From a virus: a stretch of 21,931 bases of DNA. A program made the translations under genes and the position numbers. Positions 1 through 6,632 of this stretch are shown one piece after another. Position 1 is the stretch's first letter, and the number at the start of each line of letters is the position of its first letter. The stretch spans positions 1 through 21,931 of IMG/VR virus record IMGVR_UViG_3300025879_000125. One strand, written 5' to 3'. Under the pieces are notes generated by a model that was not told where the DNA came from, did no database searches, and was given only the letters and a program-made list of their open reading frames with translations.

Positions 1-350
1 CTCCTTGAACACAAAATCCTTCTGCGTTATCACTAAGCGTAGATTCAAGAATACCTAGAGCTGGCATTTTGCTTTCATCTGATGCATCTGCTGGAGCAAT
101 TTCAATTTTACCTGAATTACCAGTTTCTCCCGTAACATATACAGGGGTACCTTTGGTAATTTGAGCTCCAGATGTATTTTTTACAGTAATATGTATAGAT
201 TCGCTTGATTCAGCTGATGAAGCCACTGCGCTGCCGAAACTTAGATTACCAGAACCATCTGTTACTATTGCCTGACCAGCACTACCATCATTTTCAGGCA
301 AAGTGTACTCGTCGTTTATTCTTATATTATTAAGGAATCTATTCGCCATT
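1..350 (-). CDS. tail fibre-like structural protein, N-terminal part (runs off left edge)
   Basis: The frame is open from the window edge to an ATG read on the minus strand at 350-348, giving about 116 N-terminal residues beginning MANRFLNNIRINDEYTL. The text is rich in Gly, Ser, Ala and Thr, with short beta-like segments (GSAGQAIVTDGSGNLSFGS), which is the usual look of virion fibre proteins that display data-poor repeats. A stretch around residues 55-75 (GAQITKGTPVYVTGETG) resembles a beta-rich segment common in marine phage fibre proteins. The gene follows 362-1933 by 11 nt in the same operon. The function is inferred from composition and neighbours; the C-terminal receptor-binding part is not in the window. 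Confidence 0.7.
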
Positions 351-361
351 TAATTTAATTA

Positions 362-1933
362 TTATGAATAAGTTACAGTCTTATCTGCAAGTCCATTTTT
401 AGCATCAATTACAACCACTCTAATATCATTAGGAGGAGTAGATGCAAATATAATAGAAATATTATCAGTATCATCGTGATCGATATCTGCAAAAACAACC
501 TCACCTGTTGTCACATCATATAACTGTACAATTAAATTTTTAGAACCTAAGTCATGCAAAAAGGAGGCAGTTTTATTACTGCCCATTGCGCTTACGTCAA
601 TCAATGCTGCCGCTGTGGATAGTTGAGTGTTTGTATCTACTACTGTTTCTGTTGCAGAAACTAATCCAGTAACGTGACCATATTCGTCTAATGTAACATC
701 TTGTATATAGGTTCTACCTGAATTGTTTACAGAAGCTTGGTTTGATGTGTCCGCGTGAGAGTATGTAATCGAATCATCTCCGCTAATTGCTACAGTTAAT
801 CCTCCTCCTTGGTTGAAAGAAACAAAGCCTCCGTCTGATACTTCTTGAAAATTACCTAAAACACCTATACTAAAATTAAAATTATCATACTCAGAAGAGA
901 TAGGAATGTTATAGAACGTAGATCCATCATTTGTGAATGTCCATCTATCTGCAGATTCATCCCAAACTAAACTAACATTAGTCTCATCACCTCTTTCTAC
1001 TTCAATACCAGCATCTTCTATGGGAGTACCTGTTGCGTCACTGTTTAAAGTGATAATGTTGTCAGAAATGAGAACATTTAGGGTGTCTACATAGGTAGTA
1101 GTTCCTGATACTGTTAAGTTACCCTCTACTAGTAAGTTTCCACCAACCTCTAGATTACTGCTAATATTAGCGTCACCATTTACATCTAATGTATGAGTTG
1201 GAATCGTTGTCGCAGATGCTGGATTTACAATCACTTTTCCACCTTCATCCTCATCTCCGTGAATAGCGAAAAGAGCTGCTCTATTTGTATTAGGAGTTGC
1301 TGCGTCAAATACAACTGAAGCTGATTCAGTGTTGGTCATTACAACACTCATGGTAGCGTAATCTACACTATACCCACCTGCAGACTCTTCTCCTCTAAAT
1401 TTTAAGCTACCTAAATAATCTCCAGCAGCGTGAGGAGCCGTGTTCCTGTACATTACTAAATCCGGTCCATCATCAGCAGAGTTAGCAAAACTTTCTAAAT
1501 ACAAGTTAGCACCAGAGCCTCCTGATTTAGCATGTATAACAGGCGCTTGAGTACCATAGGTTGTACCTACAACCAACTGGCTAGAAATAGTTACGTCATC
1601 TGGAAGACCAATTTTTAATTCGGTTCCACTTTGTCTAGTTACTTCTACTTCTGAACTTGTACCTGATATTGTAATTGAATCTGTTGTCGAGTCACTACCA
1701 GTTAATGTAATTGCGGTACCTGTATCAGCAGTTGCCAAATCATAAGTTACAGTACTGTCTATATTGGACCAGCCTCCGTTTTTCCATATTTTTAGTACGT
1801 TATCGTCTGTATTAAAATAAAGTTGACCGTCTGCCCCAGTTCCTGCTAACGCATCACTCCCTTGGTTTTCTATAACTGCATGCTGCAGCTCGTTTTTGTT
1901 TAAGTCAATACTGTTTAAATAATGTATAGCCAT
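362..1933 (-). CDS. phage tail fibre-like structural protein (523 aa)
   Basis: The protein begins MAIHYLNSIDLNKNELQHAV and then has a segment near residues 30-58 (LYFNTDDNVLKIWKNGGW) of a type I know from the N-termini of marine phage and cyanophage fibre/structural proteins. The middle (about 255-345) holds repeated beta units such as GGNLLVEGNLTVSGTTTYV followed by DNIITLNSDATGTP and a Trp-containing segment (SLVWDESADRWTF), also a recurrent fibre module. No enzyme motif is visible. It starts 8 nt after 1942-2655 and is followed by another fibre-like gene, so it belongs to a distal tail module placed downstream of the lysis genes. The exact virion position is inferred. Confidence 0.75.
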   Translation of the reverse strand: MAIHYLNSIDLNKNELQHAVIENQGSDALAGTGADGQLYFNTDDNVLKIWKNGGWSNIDSTVTYDLATADTGTAITLTGSDSTTDSITISGTSSEVEVTRQSGTELKIGLPDDVTISSQLVVGTTYGTQAPVIHAKSGGSGANLYLESFANSADDGPDLVMYRNTAPHAAGDYLGSLKFRGEESAGGYSVDYATMSVVMTNTESASVVFDAATPNTNRAALFAIHGDEDEGGKVIVNPASATTIPTHTLDVNGDANISSNLEVGGNLLVEGNLTVSGTTTYVDTLNVLISDNIITLNSDATGTPIEDAGIEVERGDETNVSLVWDESADRWTFTNDGSTFYNIPISSEYDNFNFSIGVLGNFQEVSDGGFVSFNQGGGLTVAISGDDSITYSHADTSNQASVNNSGRTYIQDVTLDEYGHVTGLVSATETVVDTNTQLSTAAALIDVSAMGSNKTASFLHDLGSKNLIVQLYDVTTGEVVFADIDHDDTDNISIIFASTPPNDIRVVVIDAKNGLADKTVTYS

Positions 1934-1941
1934 TTTTTTTG

Positions 1942-2655
1942 TTAGTTTAAATACGCTTTGCCTGAATAGCCAGCGGAAAAAGTTATTGTTAAGTTATTTT
2001 CATCTATATATTCTATTTCTCCTTTTATTTCTATGTTATTGATGTTTACAGAAGTAACCGAAGGGAACTTATTTAAGTTATGTTTTATTTTCCAAACAGC
2101 AGACGCAGTACCTTGTGGATGTATGTGCTCCTTGTCACTTTCACTGTCAAATTGTATCAAAGATACAAAATAATATTCATCTTCCTCGATAGCTCCATTA
2201 CCTTGAATGTAACTTAGAACTGTGTTATAGAACTGTGTTTCAGTTTCATTCTGAATGTAAGAAGTAATCTTGTAAAAAGCAAACTTATTTGGATCATCGA
2301 CCTTACTGATCATAACAATATTACCAGTTAAAGCATTCATCAACTCTACAACATACTTTCCGTTTGATGTGCTTTGATGTAATAAAAGGTTAGATATTTC
2401 AGAAAAGTTTACAGTTGGGCCTATTTCACTTGAGAAAGAAAAACTACCGCTAGCTCTAGGATCTCCAACCTCAACAGTATCGTACTTAAATTTTAAAGAG
2501 TTAGATAGATTTATTTGACTAGTATTATTAAAATAGTCAGCTAAAGCAGAGACTGTAAAGTTTTTTGTCCTGTTGCTAGTTTCAGAATCAGTACCAATCC
2601 ATTTGTCACTGCCACTAATATTAGTGTCTATAGGATATATTTTAATCTTTGTCAT
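1942..2655 (-). CDS. tail fibre-like structural protein (237 aa)
   Basis: The N-terminus (MTKIKIYPIDTNISGSDKWIG) is of a type common in marine phage virion proteins, with a conserved-looking DKWIGTDS segment. The C-terminal 55 residues (WKIKHNLNKFPSVTSVNI, then IEYIDENNLTITFSAGYSGK and the end AYLN) match a small beta domain that I recognise at the C-termini of many phage fibre proteins, where it caps the fibre or carries receptor contacts. The gene ends directly before the ATG of nothing else: its own ATG abuts the stop codon of 2656-3102, so the two are probably translated together. The virion role is inferred from this C-terminal module and from the two neighbouring fibre genes. Confidence 0.7.
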   Translation of the reverse strand: MTKIKIYPIDTNISGSDKWIGTDSETSNRTKNFTVSALADYFNNTSQINLSNSLKFKYDTVEVGDPRASGSFSFSSEIGPTVNFSEISNLLLHQSTSNGKYVVELMNALTGNIVMISKVDDPNKFAFYKITSYIQNETETQFYNTVLSYIQGNGAIEEDEYYFVSLIQFDSESDKEHIHPQGTASAVWKIKHNLNKFPSVTSVNINNIEIKGEIEYIDENNLTITFSAGYSGKAYLN

Positions 2656-3102
2656 CTACTGTTTGTTTTTTCTAACTGCACTTCCATAAAAGTATCCGAA
2701 AATACTAAGAACAATTCCTTCGCATATACCAATAAGATGTATCCAAACCTCTTTGTTGTTCTCTGGGACCTCCAGGTATACAATTGCATATATTATAAAC
2801 GCAAAAGCAGACAATCCAATAATTCCAGTAAGGTTGAACATCAAATCAAACCCCCCAATTTTAGCCTTCTCTACCTCACGCTTTCTAGCTGAGTCTCTGT
2901 CAGCAACCTCAAGCTCATACAACTGAACAAGCTCTTCGTGCATCCTAGTCTTTTCTTCTGGACTTATATCTTTATCGTTGTCGATAAGGTTTTTTACAAT
3001 TCCCAATACACCCTTTTCTGGTAAAACATCACCAACAAATCCAGGGAGTTTCTTTAATATAAACTTTCCGACTTTAGTATCTTTAAATGGTTTTTTGCTC
3101 AT
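2656..3102 (-). CDS. holin-like membrane protein (148 aa)
   Basis: A basic N-terminal half (residues 1-87), with an acidic/basic amphipathic stretch at about 48-82 (SPEEKTRMHEELVQLYELEV), is followed by two hydrophobic helices at about 88-110 and 119-140 and a short basic tail (RKNKQ). This layout matches the two-helix, lysis-cassette holin-like proteins found in many marine phages, which have a soluble, often helical N-terminal region. It overlaps the endolysin gene by 4 nt (ATGA type), so both are made from one transcript. Assignment as the holin rests on the membrane topology and the neighbouring M15 endolysin, not on a signature motif. Confidence 0.6.
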   Translation of the reverse strand: MSKKPFKDTKVGKFILKKLPGFVGDVLPEKGVLGIVKNLIDNDKDISPEEKTRMHEELVQLYELEVADRDSARKREVEKAKIGGFDLMFNLTGIIGLSAFAFIIYAIVYLEVPENNKEVWIHLIGICEGIVLSIFGYFYGSAVRKNKQ

Positions 3103-3569
3103 ATTAACTCATATTTTGTTTTGCCATCTTCTTTATAGGCTTTCAAGCATCTTCCTCTATTTTCATGTTCAGAAACATAACTAACATGTATCCAATCTGG
3201 ATTTTTGTTATTTCCAAACTCCCATATCAACTGATCAAAGTCTAAGTTTTCCTTAATGTAATCATACATTTCAGCATTAGTCTTATAACCATACGTATCA
3301 TCGATATCCATAGCTCTACCCTGCATATGCTGTGAAGATCTACTTCCTCCAATAGCAACATTTAAGTCTTCAGACCTGAACATAGAGTTAATTTTTATTG
3401 GACCTCCAACCCACTCTCTAAGTGGTTCAAATATTTGCTCAGCCAATACCTCCATATTAGAAATATGATAGGCATCAGGAGTATTATCTATCCCCCTTCT
3501 TTTTGCTGTATAAGAAGTCGTAGCTTCATTAAAATTTATATGTTTACTTATTTTATCTATATGTTTCAC
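3099..3569 (-). CDS. M15-family peptidase endolysin
   Basis: The 156-residue protein carries the zinc-peptidase pattern of the M15 family (Peptidase_M15_3 type, D-Ala-D-Ala carboxypeptidase fold). The SxHxxGxAxD motif is at residues 79-88 (SQHMQGRAMD, giving H81 and D88 as zinc ligands), and a second histidine sits in WIHVS at residue 128. An arginine-containing SMFRSEDLN segment just before the first motif is also typical. These enzymes cut the peptide cross-links of peptidoglycan, here presumably for host lysis. There is no signal peptide, so release would depend on the holin encoded just downstream. The stop/start overlap with 3566-3880 is 4 nt. Confidence 0.9.
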   Translation of the reverse strand: MKHIDKISKHINFNEATTSYTAKRRGIDNTPDAYHISNMEVLAEQIFEPLREWVGGPIKINSMFRSEDLNVAIGGSRSSQHMQGRAMDIDDTYGYKTNAEMYDYIKENLDFDQLIWEFGNNKNPDWIHVSYVSEHENRGRCLKAYKEDGKTKYELI

Positions 3570-3880
3570 TTTAAATTCTTTAGTCTTTCATTCTCTTTCT
3601 CAAGATAATCAACCTTTACCCTCAAAGCATTAACCTCAGCTACTAAATCTAACACCTGTTGCCTAAGTTCGTCTTTCTCTTTTGAACTGTTAGCTAACAT
3701 AGACTCTAAGTTTCTAACTCTGTTTTTCAAGTCATCTCTATATTGCACGGTATCGTTATTTTCAAATTCAACTTTTTTATTATGACTATTAGCTTTTAAT
3801 CTAGCCTCAAGATACTTCCATAAAGAAGCGGAACCTAAAACACCTGCTATTGTTATTATTATTTGTACGTAATCATCCAT
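3566..3880 (-). CDS. spanin-like membrane-anchored coiled-coil protein
   Basis: The 104-residue protein has one N-terminal hydrophobic helix (about 4-20, DDYVQIIITIAGVLGSASLW), a basic linker, and then a long heptad-like stretch from about residue 50 to the end (RVRNLESMLANSSKEKDELR and following), rich in Leu, Glu and Lys. One membrane anchor plus a periplasmic coiled coil is the topology of the inner-membrane spanin (Rz-like), and its position directly before the endolysin gene fits. No separate outer-membrane lipoprotein spanin is visible nearby. A generic phage structural coiled-coil protein remains possible. Confidence 0.55.
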   Translation of the reverse strand: MDDYVQIIITIAGVLGSASLWKYLEARLKANSHNKKVEFENNDTVQYRDDLKNRVRNLESMLANSSKEKDELRQQVLDLVAEVNALRVKVDYLEKENERLKNLK

Positions 3881-4250
3881 TATCTCTCTCTGTTTTTTCT
3901 TTAAATACCCTTATTGTGTTCCAAAAAGCAAATACAAGTATGATTACCCACCCTGTACGAGAACCTTCCATTAAGCCCTCTAAGCAAAGATTAATAACCG
4001 TCATAATTGCTACTATAGAAGCGAGCTGAACTGCTATTAAACGGTACCTTAAAGATCCATTAAGTATAACTGCCCACAACTGAAACAATCCAGTAAAAAT
4101 ACCTCCCAAAATAAACAAAGGGTTAGGGTTGTGAAACTCCATAATCATAGAGGATGGTAAGGCAATAACGTGGCAAAATGCAATAAGCACCTCGTTCGGT
4201 TCACTGTCCGAATACCAAAACAAATCCTTCACTTTCTCTAACCACTTCAT
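3873..4250 (-). CDS. four-helix membrane protein of the lysis region
   Basis: The 125-residue protein has a short cytoplasm-like N-terminus (MKWLEKVKDLFWYSDSEPNE) and four hydrophobic segments at roughly 21-37, 45-64, 70-90 and 99-113, ending in a charged tail. Proteins of this kind often occur beside the endolysin in marine phages of Bacteroidetes and cyanobacteria, but I know no demonstrated function for them. It overlaps the spanin-like gene by 8 nt. It could be a second holin or antiholin, or a superinfection-exclusion protein; none of these can be chosen from sequence alone. Confidence 0.65.
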   Translation of the reverse strand: MKWLEKVKDLFWYSDSEPNEVLIAFCHVIALPSSMIMEFHNPNPLFILGGIFTGLFQLWAVILNGSLRYRLIAVQLASIVAIMTVINLCLEGLMEGSRTGWVIILVFAFWNTIRVFKEKTERDNG

Positions 4251-4256
4251 AATCAG

Positions 4257-4403
4257 TTATTTAACATAAGGAAAAAGATCATTCAATTTTTTTCTTCGCT
4301 TCTCGCACCCACAACCGCCTTTGGTTACTTTTTTAACTATAGTTTTGATGCCTGTCGCCGTAGTTATTTTATCTACTGTATCTCCTAAACCTCTGCTTCT
4401 CAT
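4257..4403 (-). CDS. small CGC-motif basic protein (48 aa)
   Basis: A compact frame starts at ATG 4403-4401 and ends TAA at 4259-4257. It encodes 48 residues with a basic middle and a striking C-terminal block GGCGCEKRRKKLNDLFPYVK. A CGC[EK]xRRxxLN...FPY tail is one I recognise from many small proteins of Bacteroidetes phages, which supports it being real despite its length. The two cysteines could bind metal but only as a pair, so a dimer or partner would be needed. It lies 3 nt after the 4407-4697 gene in the operon. Function unknown. Confidence 0.7.
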   Translation of the reverse strand: MRSRGLGDTVDKITTATGIKTIVKKVTKGGCGCEKRRKKLNDLFPYVK

Positions 4404-4406
4404 TCT

Positions 4407-4697
4407 TTAATATTTTCCTTTTTTTGATTTTGGAGAAGACTTGGTGCTTCCTCCTTTACCTGCCCATAAATGTTTACAGGACCAATATCTTGCCGTTAAC
4501 TTATCTTTAGCTGTTGAACACTTGTGTCTAGCTTTAAATGATTTTCTAGCAGCAGAAGAGTAGTTATGCCCATATCCAGAAGCTCCAAAGTGAATCAATT
4601 TTTCCTTGCCACCAGAGCAAGCCTTAACCATCTTTTTCTTTCCTGAACGGTCACTTTTAGTGACACGGTTACACTTCATTTTACTTTTTTCTGCCAT
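4407..4697 (-). CDS. small basic protein with KACSGGKEKLIHFG motif (96 aa)
   Basis: The protein is very rich in Lys and Ser and has a conserved-looking core: KKMVKACSGGKEKLIHFG, then AARKSFKARHKCSTAKDKLT and ARYWSCKHLW. This pattern (a GGK-x-KLIxFG segment, a KxFxARH-C segment and a TARYW segment) is familiar from small proteins in cyanophages, other marine phages and algal giant viruses; the cysteines and histidine suggest a possible metal site. The start overlaps the end of 4681-4941 by 17 nt. No activity is known to me. A DNA- or virion-binding role would fit the charge but is only a guess. Confidence 0.7.
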   Translation of the reverse strand: MAEKSKMKCNRVTKSDRSGKKKMVKACSGGKEKLIHFGASGYGHNYSSAARKSFKARHKCSTAKDKLTARYWSCKHLWAGKGGSTKSSPKSKKGKY

Positions 4698-4941
4698 TCT
4701 TAATGCTTTTTGTTCTCTTGCCCATGCCTACTCTCTTTTTCTCATCAACAGCCTTCTTTTTTTGACTTGAACTCATCTGCTTCCAAGTAACTGGAGTTTT
4801 AGATGACACACGTATAGAAGGCCTGCATTTCTTTACCTTTGAACCTTTTTTAGATCCACAAGGATTTCCTTTTTCGTCAGTCCACTTTTCTTTAAACCAA
4901 CGCTTCAGTGATGAGCCCTCCTTTGTTTTACGTACCGCCAT
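4681..4941 (-). CDS. small basic protein, DUF5872-like (86 aa)
   Basis: The N-terminal part LKRWFKEKWTDEKGNPCGSK, followed by KVKKCRPSIRVSSKTPVTW, matches from memory a small family (I believe DUF5872) with a LxxWFKEKWxD opening, a CG...CRPS core and a KTPxTW segment. It occurs in marine phages and algal viruses. The remainder is lysine-rich (KKKRVG). The family has no established function known to me; two conserved cysteines could pair or bind metal. The ATG shares one base with the stop codon of 4941-5063, so translation is probably coupled. The family name should be treated as likely rather than certain. Confidence 0.7.
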   Translation of the reverse strand: MAVRKTKEGSSLKRWFKEKWTDEKGNPCGSKKGSKVKKCRPSIRVSSKTPVTWKQMSSSQKKKAVDEKKRVGMGKRTKSIKNGRKK

Positions 4942-5063
4942 TACTTCTTACCCTTTGCTTTTCGACACTTAGCTATAGCTCCACTAGCGTATGCGCTAGG
5001 AAAAACCTTGTAGGTTCTCTTAACCTTGTAGTAACAGCTATCTTTTACTCTTTTTTTCTTCAC
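4941..5063 (-). CDS. small SAYASGAIAKCR-motif protein (40 aa), GTG start
   Basis: From GTG 5063-5061 to TAA 4943-4941 the frame encodes 40 residues: a basic start (KKKRVKDSCYYKVKRTYKV) and the motif FPSAYASGAIAKCRK. The SAYASGA...CR motif is common in small phage and giant-virus proteins that travel with the DUF5872-like family, which is exactly the neighbour here, so I consider it genuine. No ATG is available in frame upstream before a stop, so GTG is the best start. Its stop codon overlaps the next ATG by one base. Function unknown. Confidence 0.6.
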   Translation of the reverse strand: MKKKRVKDSCYYKVKRTYKVFPSAYASGAIAKCRKAKGKK

Positions 5064-5079
5064 AATTAATTAAAAACTC

Positions 5080-5361
5080 TTATTTCTTCTTTTTACCTCT
5101 GGACCTTCTGTCTCCAGATGTGTTTGTTTTACTTCCCCTATTTTTAGACTGGTGTTCAAGTCTTGTTTTTTTGCCAGTACGATGAGAAACATCTAACTTA
5201 TCTCCATTACCATACGTTCCGAAGACTCTGTTCAGACGGTTCAGGTTAGCCCTGTTCTTACTTTGACCCTTTTTCTTATTAAATTGCTTTTGATAAGCGT
5301 TTTTCTTCGCTCTGGCCTCGGGATTATCCCGATAATATTTTGCTGATCTACTTAGACCCAT
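5080..5361 (-). CDS. small basic HNH-like phage protein (93 aa)
   Basis: The protein opens with MGLSRSAKYYRDNPEARAKK and later has YGNGDKLDVSHRTGKKTRLE followed by HQSKNRGSKTNTSGD. The D-x-S-H ... L-x-x-Q-S-K-N-R-G arrangement looks like a reduced HNH fold (DVSH in the place of the DHI/DHK motif, and an N-R-G segment in place of the last HNH residues). Such proteins are frequent in marine phages with no proven nuclease activity. It is strongly basic (RRSRGKKKK tail), so nucleic acid binding is plausible. It overlaps the 27-residue frame upstream by 14 nt. Confidence 0.65.
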   Translation of the reverse strand: MGLSRSAKYYRDNPEARAKKNAYQKQFNKKKGQSKNRANLNRLNRVFGTYGNGDKLDVSHRTGKKTRLEHQSKNRGSKTNTSGDRRSRGKKKK

Positions 5362-5431
5362 ATTTTTTCTTTGTCTTTGGTTTAGAACCCTTTTTTACCT
5401 TAGCAGTACACGGTTTACTTTTCTTATACAT
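5348..5431 (-). CDS. tiny lysine-rich protein (27 aa), first gene of the minus-strand operon
   Basis: ATG 5431-5429 opens a 27-residue frame with MYKKSKPCTAKVKKGSKPKT and a KKKYGSK end. It lies about 20 nt below a TAnnTTTG promoter box and belongs in composition to the same Lys/Ser/Cys-rich group as the next five genes, which argues for a real gene. Its length makes a chance frame possible. Function unknown. Confidence 0.45.
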   Translation of the reverse strand: MYKKSKPCTAKVKKGSKPKTKKKYGSK

Positions 5432-5451
5432 AATATTTTTTTTGTGTTATG

Positions 5452-5459
5452 CAAAGATA
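5452..5459 (-). promoter_or_regulatory. Bacteroidetes-type -7 box, leftward promoter of the small-protein/lysis/tail operon
   Basis: On the minus strand the bases read TATCTTTG, an exact match to the Bacteroidetes primary sigma -7 box TAnnTTTG. It ends 20 nt before the ATG at 5431. No clear TTTG -33 box lies 17-23 nt upstream, so it may be weak or need an activator. Confidence 0.55.
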
Positions 5460-5470
5460 GATAAAATTAT

Positions 5471-5478
5471 TATATTTG
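5471..5478 (+). promoter_or_regulatory. Bacteroidetes-type -7 box, rightward promoter of the winged-helix gene
   Basis: The bases TATATTTG match TAnnTTTG exactly and lie 5 nt before the ATG at 5484, which would give a leaderless or nearly leaderless message. The closest upstream TTTG (5441-5444) is 26 nt away, slightly too far. The leftward box at 5459-5452 lies back to back with it, so the 53-nt gap between genes holds a divergent promoter pair. Confidence 0.5.
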
Positions 5479-5483
5479 TTATA

Positions 5484-6014
5484 ATGAGAAAACGAAAAAT
5501 GAGGCGAAAGTACGAGCGTAAAAATCCTACAAAGGGTTACAACGACAAAGTTAGAATCAATTATGATCGCCGCCAACCGACATTCGACTACTTAAAATAC
5601 TTTCGCATAATCCGTTATTGGGCTAAGAGGACCCACGAAGTGGGTCTCGCCGACTTAGAAATGCTACTATTTCTTTACAGTGAAAGATTATTCAAGAGAT
5701 CATACTTCAATGACTATGAAGAAATCTTTTCATGGGACAAATCAAGGTTTAATGACTTACTTCGTGATGGATGGATATCTGTATGGAGAAAAGCAAAGGG
5801 ATCAGAGCCTGCTCTATATGAAGTTTCATATAAAGGTAAAAGACTAATCGTTAGTATATATAAGAAGCTTTCAGGGGAAGAGACAATATCAGAGTCACCT
5901 CAACGCAACCCTATATTTAAAAAAAGCTCGCCTTACACCGATAAGGTATATAAGCGAGCTATAAAAAGAATGAACAAAGCTACAGAACAACAACGACGTC
6001 CCTCTCGAGAATAA
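5484..6014 (+). CDS. winged-helix-like small phage protein (176 aa)
   Basis: I place the start at ATG 5484 rather than further upstream, because the upstream part of the frame is antisense to the 5348-5431 gene and crosses the promoter region. The N-terminus is very basic (MRKRKMRRKYERKN). Residues about 35-130 look like a winged helix: helices at DYLKYFRIIRYWAKRTH and LADLEMLLFLYSERLF, a DNA-recognition-type helix near SWDKSRFNDLLRDGW, and a wing ending in YKGKRLIVSIYKKL. Similar proteins with a YKGKR...YKKL segment are common in marine phages and resemble MarR-type folds. It is the only plus-strand gene in the left third, and its last 35 nt overlap the end of groES on the other strand. A regulatory role is inferred. 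Confidence 0.75.
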   Translation: MRKRKMRRKYERKNPTKGYNDKVRINYDRRQPTFDYLKYFRIIRYWAKRTHEVGLADLEMLLFLYSERLFKRSYFNDYEEIFSWDKSRFNDLLRDGWISVWRKAKGSEPALYEVSYKGKRLIVSIYKKLSGEETISESPQRNPIFKKSSPYTDKVYKRAIKRMNKATEQQRRPSRE

Positions 6015-6237
6015 TCGTGTACTTTTTATTCTGTATTACCATTGTGTGGCCAGAAGACTTGTCATAGTATATAACATCGCCCTCTTTAACCGTATCCACG
6101 TTAGTTCCTGGGTTAACCACACGACCTTTATTGTATCTAAATTCGCTGGCATCCTCTCCAGAAAGAAGAAGGCCTGATTCGGTCTTCATCTCCTCTAATA
6201 TTTTTTCTATTATTATGTATTTATTTATAGCTTTCAT
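5980..6237 (-). CDS. groES: GroES-like co-chaperonin (85 aa)
   Basis: The protein is about ten residues shorter than cellular GroES (about 97). It keeps the fold signatures: an N-terminal strand (INKYIIIEKI), a mobile-loop region (residues about 17-32, MKTESGLLLSGEDASEF) with the hydrophobic LLL tripeptide in place of the IVL that docks onto GroEL, a GRVVNPGTN turn, and a KEGDVIYYDK then MVIQNKKYTIILERDVVVVL end. The partner is encoded two genes upstream. The ATG overlaps the stop codon of the GldL-like gene by one base (TAATG), so translation is coupled. Phage co-chaperonins usually assist capsid or tail protein folding, or replace host GroES. Confidence 0.9.
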   Translation of the reverse strand: MKAINKYIIIEKILEEMKTESGLLLSGEDASEFRYNKGRVVNPGTNVDTVKEGDVIYYDKSSGHTMVIQNKKYTIILERDVVVVL

Positions 6238-6632
6238 TATGATTTCATAGTCTTAAGAATTGAACGGTAAACAGAACTCAATGACTCAAGGTGCATATTT
6301 ACTTCTTTAAGTTTGTCTGACATACCTGTGGTTTCAGAAAAACCTTCTATTTGCTGCTCATACATCTTGTTGAGTTCTTCAATATTGTTGATTGCCACAG
6401 CAACTTGTTCATTATACCTCTTTACAGATGGTGTGTAAACACCAAATTTGTCTATTTCCTTCGGATCAGCCCCCATAGGGGTAAAAGAAGAGTATATAAA
6501 TATGCCAGCCTCTACAATCATACCGAAAGTTAGGATTTGACTCCCGTAATCCCAGTTTTGAATTTTAAATAGAACCCCTACGATAACGATAGCAGCTCCT
6601 AATCCATAAATTAAATTTTCGTACTTTCTCAT
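6237..6632 (-). CDS. GldL-like membrane protein (truncated homologue of gliding/T9SS motor subunit)
   Basis: Residues 6-52 align by eye with the N-terminal two-helix domain of GldL: YGLGAAIVIVGVLFKIQNW for helix 1 and GMIVEAGIFIYSSFTPM for helix 2. From memory, F. johnsoniae GldL has Y13, K27, E49 and E59 here; the phage protein keeps Y9, K23 and E41 (the E49 equivalent thought to couple proton flow) but has T51 where E59 would be. The C-terminal part (about 72-131: YNEQVAVAINNIEELNKMYE, LKEVNMHLESLSSVYRSILK) repeats the GldL pattern of LxxLNxxY...L..LN.VY..M. At 131 residues it is far shorter than cellular GldL (about 215). GldL and GldM form the rotary motor for type 9 secretion and gliding. 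Its overlaps with groEL (4 nt) and groES (1 nt) fix it inside the chaperonin operon. What it does in infection is unknown; blocking the host motor is one idea. Confidence 0.8.
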   Translation of the reverse strand: MRKYENLIYGLGAAIVIVGVLFKIQNWDYGSQILTFGMIVEAGIFIYSSFTPMGADPKEIDKFGVYTPSVKRYNEQVAVAINNIEELNKMYEQQIEGFSETTGMSDKLKEVNMHLESLSSVYRSILKTMKS

